Below, piece by piece: positions 61,883-64,000 of a DNA stretch of 64,000 nt. Position 1 is the first letter of the stretch; each line of letters opens with the position of its first letter. The notes beneath the pieces are model-generated. The model searched no databases. It was not told the origin of the DNA and saw only the letters and a program-made list of their open reading frames with translations. Source of the stretch: Moritella sp. 24 (lineage in GTDB: Bacteria; Pseudomonadota; Gammaproteobacteria; Enterobacterales; Moritellaceae); assembly GCF_018219155.1 (NCBI RefSeq), contig NZ_CP056123.1:1037505-1101504 (forward strand), written 5' to 3'. A program made the position numbers and the translations under genes.

Positions 61883-62974
61883 ATGAAGGCTCAACTCTCC
61901 AAATCATTGCTGCTACCCTTAACACTTACTCTTGCCAGCACAAGCTGTCAGTTATCTGCGACTGAGTTTGATGCGCGCGCATATGCAATGGGTGGTGTCG
62001 GTGTTACTTCTGCTGATTATGTCACGGCTTCATTTCATAATCCTGCAATGGCTGCTAAACATGATGTGCGTGATGACTTTGGTTTACTCGCTCCTGTTCT
62101 AGGCCTTCAAATTGATGATGAAGATAATTTATTTGGTGATCTATCCTCTAATCCATCGGACCTGATTGGTGATAAAGCGTATTCAGAGGCTGGTTTTGGT
62201 CTTGTAGCGTCAGTGCCAACACGTTATTACTCCACGAATGTATTTATTAAAGGTTATGCCGACTCACTGGCATTCTCCGATATCATCCTTGGTAATTCCG
62301 CGTCTAAAATGAGTGTATATGCCATTTCTGTTGTTGAACTGGGGATGACTTTCGCGCGTAAATTTGATACTCGCTACGGTGGTATGCATTTCGGTATCTC
62401 ACCTAAATACAATGTGATGTCTACTTATAACTATTCGAATACAGTCGGTTCATTTGACCCTGATAAATATAAAGAGGGGACTTCTAGCGACGAAAAAGGC
62501 TTCAATCTTGATTTGGGTATGGAAGTCGGGCTGTTATACGGGCTAAGTGTTGGTGCAGCGGTCAAAAATTTAATCCCACAAGCGGTGGATTTGAAACCGA
62601 TGACGGGATCAAGTGCTAGCTATAATATTCATCCAGTGATGACCACGGGACTGAGCTGGAGTAGTGACTATGCAATGCTCGCGATGGATATTGATGTGAA
62701 TGCGACGCAGCGCTATGAAGATATGGTCACGTTATCTTCTATCAAGGATGACTTTGATGATACCCAAATGCTGAAAATTGGTGGTGAAATAGGCTTAGAG
62801 TCTGCCATTCAATTGCGTGCTGGTTATGCGAAAGATTTACAAGGTAATAAAAGACAGGTATTTACTGCTGGTATTGGCTTATCACCTTTTAATGTTTTTC
62901 AACTTGATATTGGTGGCAGCTACGGTGGCGAAAATAAATATGGCGTTGTAGCACAAACAATGGTGTGGTTTTAA
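61883..62974 (+). CDS. TraF-like outer-membrane protein
   Basis: A 363-residue exported protein. A signal peptide (LLLPLTLTLASTSCQLSATE) is followed by FDARAYAMGGVGVTSADYVTA and ASFHNPAMAAKHD, the N-terminal hallmark of the family annotated as conjugal transfer protein TraF (FadL-like barrel). Strands continue to a terminal Phe (GVVAQTMVWF). Despite the name there is no conjugation locus here; these barrels are common in Vibrio and Shewanella chromosomes with unknown cargo. The start is ATG 61883. A two-codon ATG-ATC-TGA frame at 61875-61883 overlaps it and sits closer to the AAGGA ribosome site. Confidence 0.8.
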   Translation: MKAQLSKSLLLPLTLTLASTSCQLSATEFDARAYAMGGVGVTSADYVTASFHNPAMAAKHDVRDDFGLLAPVLGLQIDDEDNLFGDLSSNPSDLIGDKAYSEAGFGLVASVPTRYYSTNVFIKGYADSLAFSDIILGNSASKMSVYAISVVELGMTFARKFDTRYGGMHFGISPKYNVMSTYNYSNTVGSFDPDKYKEGTSSDEKGFNLDLGMEVGLLYGLSVGAAVKNLIPQAVDLKPMTGSSASYNIHPVMTTGLSWSSDYAMLAMDIDVNATQRYEDMVTLSSIKDDFDDTQMLKIGGEIGLESAIQLRAGYAKDLQGNKRQVFTAGIGLSPFNVFQLDIGGSYGGENKYGVVAQTMVWF

Positions 62975-63194
62975 ATAACAACTCTAATACGTTATATATT
63001 TGATTCAGAACATTATATTGCAATATAACTTGTGTCTTTTCTCTAATAACTTGGAAGTATGAGATAAGTCATGAACAAAAAGGAGCCTTTATTCTACTAT
63101 CTTTGTTACAAGATTTATTATTAAATCTAATACAATTGCATTAAATAATGCTTATCTATTTATTGTGATCGGTAAAATACAAGGAGAGTGAAAA

Positions 63195-64000
63195 ATGCCA
63201 AGTGATCAACCTGTGGTGCAATCGCCACGCGTTATCGTCGATATTAACGATGATGTCGCAATTGTTACCCTCAATCGAGGCCGCAAATATAATGCGTTAG
63301 ACATGGATATGTTTTACGCAATAAATAAAGCAGCAACAGACCTTGCTAATAATAAAGCCATCCGAGCAGTCATTGTTCGGGGTGATGGTAAGGTGTTCTG
63401 CGCTGGTCTTGATGTCAAAAGTATCATCAAAAACCCCCTCAATCCCGGTACATTACTAAAACGAGAAGAAAACGAACTTGCTAATATTGCGCAAAAGGTC
63501 GGTTATCTTTGGCGTCAAATCCCTGTACCTGTGATTGCTGTGACGCACGGTGTCTGTTTTGGTGGCGGCTTACAAATTGCCCTTGGGGCTGACTTTCGCT
63601 ACAGCACAGCAGACTGTGAGTTTTCAGTGATGGAAATTAAATGGGGATTAATACCAGACATGAGCGGTATGGTGACAATGCGAGAATTGACGCGCATTGA
63701 TATCGCAAAAGAACTGACGATGACAGGACGTAAATTCAGTGGTGTTGAAGCAGAAAAATACGGGCTTGTGACCCATGTTTGTGACGATCCAATGGCTGCT
63801 GCGATGACGTTTGTCGATAGTTTAAAAACGCGATCTCCCGATGCGATTGTAGCGGCCAAATCATTACTTAATGATTCTTGGGCAGCATCAGAGCAAGCTG
63901 CACTGGAATTAGAAACTCAAACCCAACGAAAAGTGATGGGAAAGTGGAATCAACTCATTGCAGTAGCTCGCAATTTTATCTCAAAATCATTACCCTATAG
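63195..64000 (+). CDS. Crotonase/enoyl-CoA hydratase family protein (cut by window edge)
   Basis: The frame opens at ATG 63195, nine bases after AAGGAGAG, and stays open for 268 codons to the window end. Family motifs are VAIVTLNRGRKYNALDMDMF, VFCAGLDVKSI (first oxyanion motif), THGVCFGGGLQIALGADFRY (second), and WGLIPDMSG, where the catalytic position has Asp. This matches the crotonase-like proteins annotated simply as enoyl-CoA hydratase family. Only a few C-terminal residues can be missing. It is not closely similar to the dienoyl-CoA-isomerase-like protein at 51104. Confidence 0.88.
   Translation, partial: MPSDQPVVQSPRVIVDINDDVAIVTLNRGRKYNALDMDMFYAINKAATDLANNKAIRAVIVRGDGKVFCAGLDVKSIIKNPLNPGTLLKREENELANIAQKVGYLWRQIPVPVIAVTHGVCFGGGLQIALGADFRYSTADCEFSVMEIKWGLIPDMSGMVTMRELTRIDIAKELTMTGRKFSGVEAEKYGLVTHVCDDPMAAAMTFVDSLKTRSPDAIVAAKSLLNDSWAASEQAALELETQTQRKVMGKWNQLIAVARNFISKSLPY

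Noticed and set aside
61883..62974. Conjugation or integrative element signalled by a TraF-like gene next to a tRNA
   Set aside because: There are no other tra genes, integrase or repeated tRNA end; TraF-like barrels of this type are ordinary chromosomal genes.

Overview
The window looks like chromosomal DNA of a cold-adapted marine gammaproteobacterium of the Moritella/Shewanella/Psychromonas kind, with Moritella the best guess. This rests on moderately low GC, short AT-rich intergenic regions, canonical Shine-Dalgarno sites, many c-di-GMP and chemotaxis genes, and gene sets typical of Alteromonadales and Vibrionales (Mla lipid transport, HAAAP permease, HopJ and YkgJ families, TraF-like outer-membrane protein, tetrathionate respiration). 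The assignment is inference; no rRNA is present to confirm it. No transposase, integrase, prophage or CRISPR array was seen.

Layout. 1-5.5 kb: tail of an unknown gene, an RND efflux pair and a glutathione S-transferase. 5.8-7 kb: two tiny paralogous helix-turn-helix genes with near-identical terminators, a YdcH-like protein, and a direct repeat of about 85 bp whose copies lie exactly 700 bp apart. 7-12 kb: a membrane protein, an HD-GYP phosphodiesterase, a YeiH-type exporter, a previously uncalled 51-residue membrane protein and a YjjU-type patatin. 12.3-15.4 kb: a large secreted crystallin/PI-PLC protein and an RpoS-like sigma factor. 15.7-19.6 kb: phnN with a decayed phnM remnant in front, an orphan DNA methyltransferase with a YkgJ protein, and small conserved genes. 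19.6-23.2 kb: an mlaE-F-D-C-A lipid-transport operon. 23.4-24.3 kb: a non-coding region with a 52-bp tandem array whose units each form a hairpin, ending at a terminator.

24.3-37.6 kb: yjjG, a small outer-membrane barrel, a serine/threonine permease, a PAS-GGDEF-EAL protein, a GlxA-type regulator divergent from a LysE exporter, a thioesterase-like gene, a pilin-like gene without a normal start codon, a chemoreceptor and a HopJ-family gene. 37.9-45 kb: DinB/NRDE pair, then a minus-strand operon of YHS protein, DoxX-like protein, two ATP-grasp enzymes and an MFS transporter, followed by small conserved proteins and an AtpI-like protein. 45-51 kb: a second chemoreceptor, a chalcone-isomerase-like protein, an outer-membrane protein with an 11-bp tandem repeat upstream, and two tandem paralogous membrane proteins. 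51-60 kb: a dienoyl-CoA-isomerase-like crotonase and a complete tetrathionate respiration locus (ttrR-ttrS divergent from ttrB-ttrC-ttrA). 60-64 kb: a YkgJ protein, a lipoprotein, tRNA-Ser(GGA), a TraF-like outer-membrane protein and a second crotonase cut by the window edge.

The best-understood functional unit is ttrRSBCA: the sensor kinase and regulator control a molybdenum reductase that uses tetrathionate as an anaerobic electron acceptor, and a good FNR-like site lies in the divergent promoter region. The best candidates for undescribed biology are the 52-bp hairpin array, the twin helix-turn-helix microproteins, and the two-ATP-grasp/MFS/DoxX/YHS operon.
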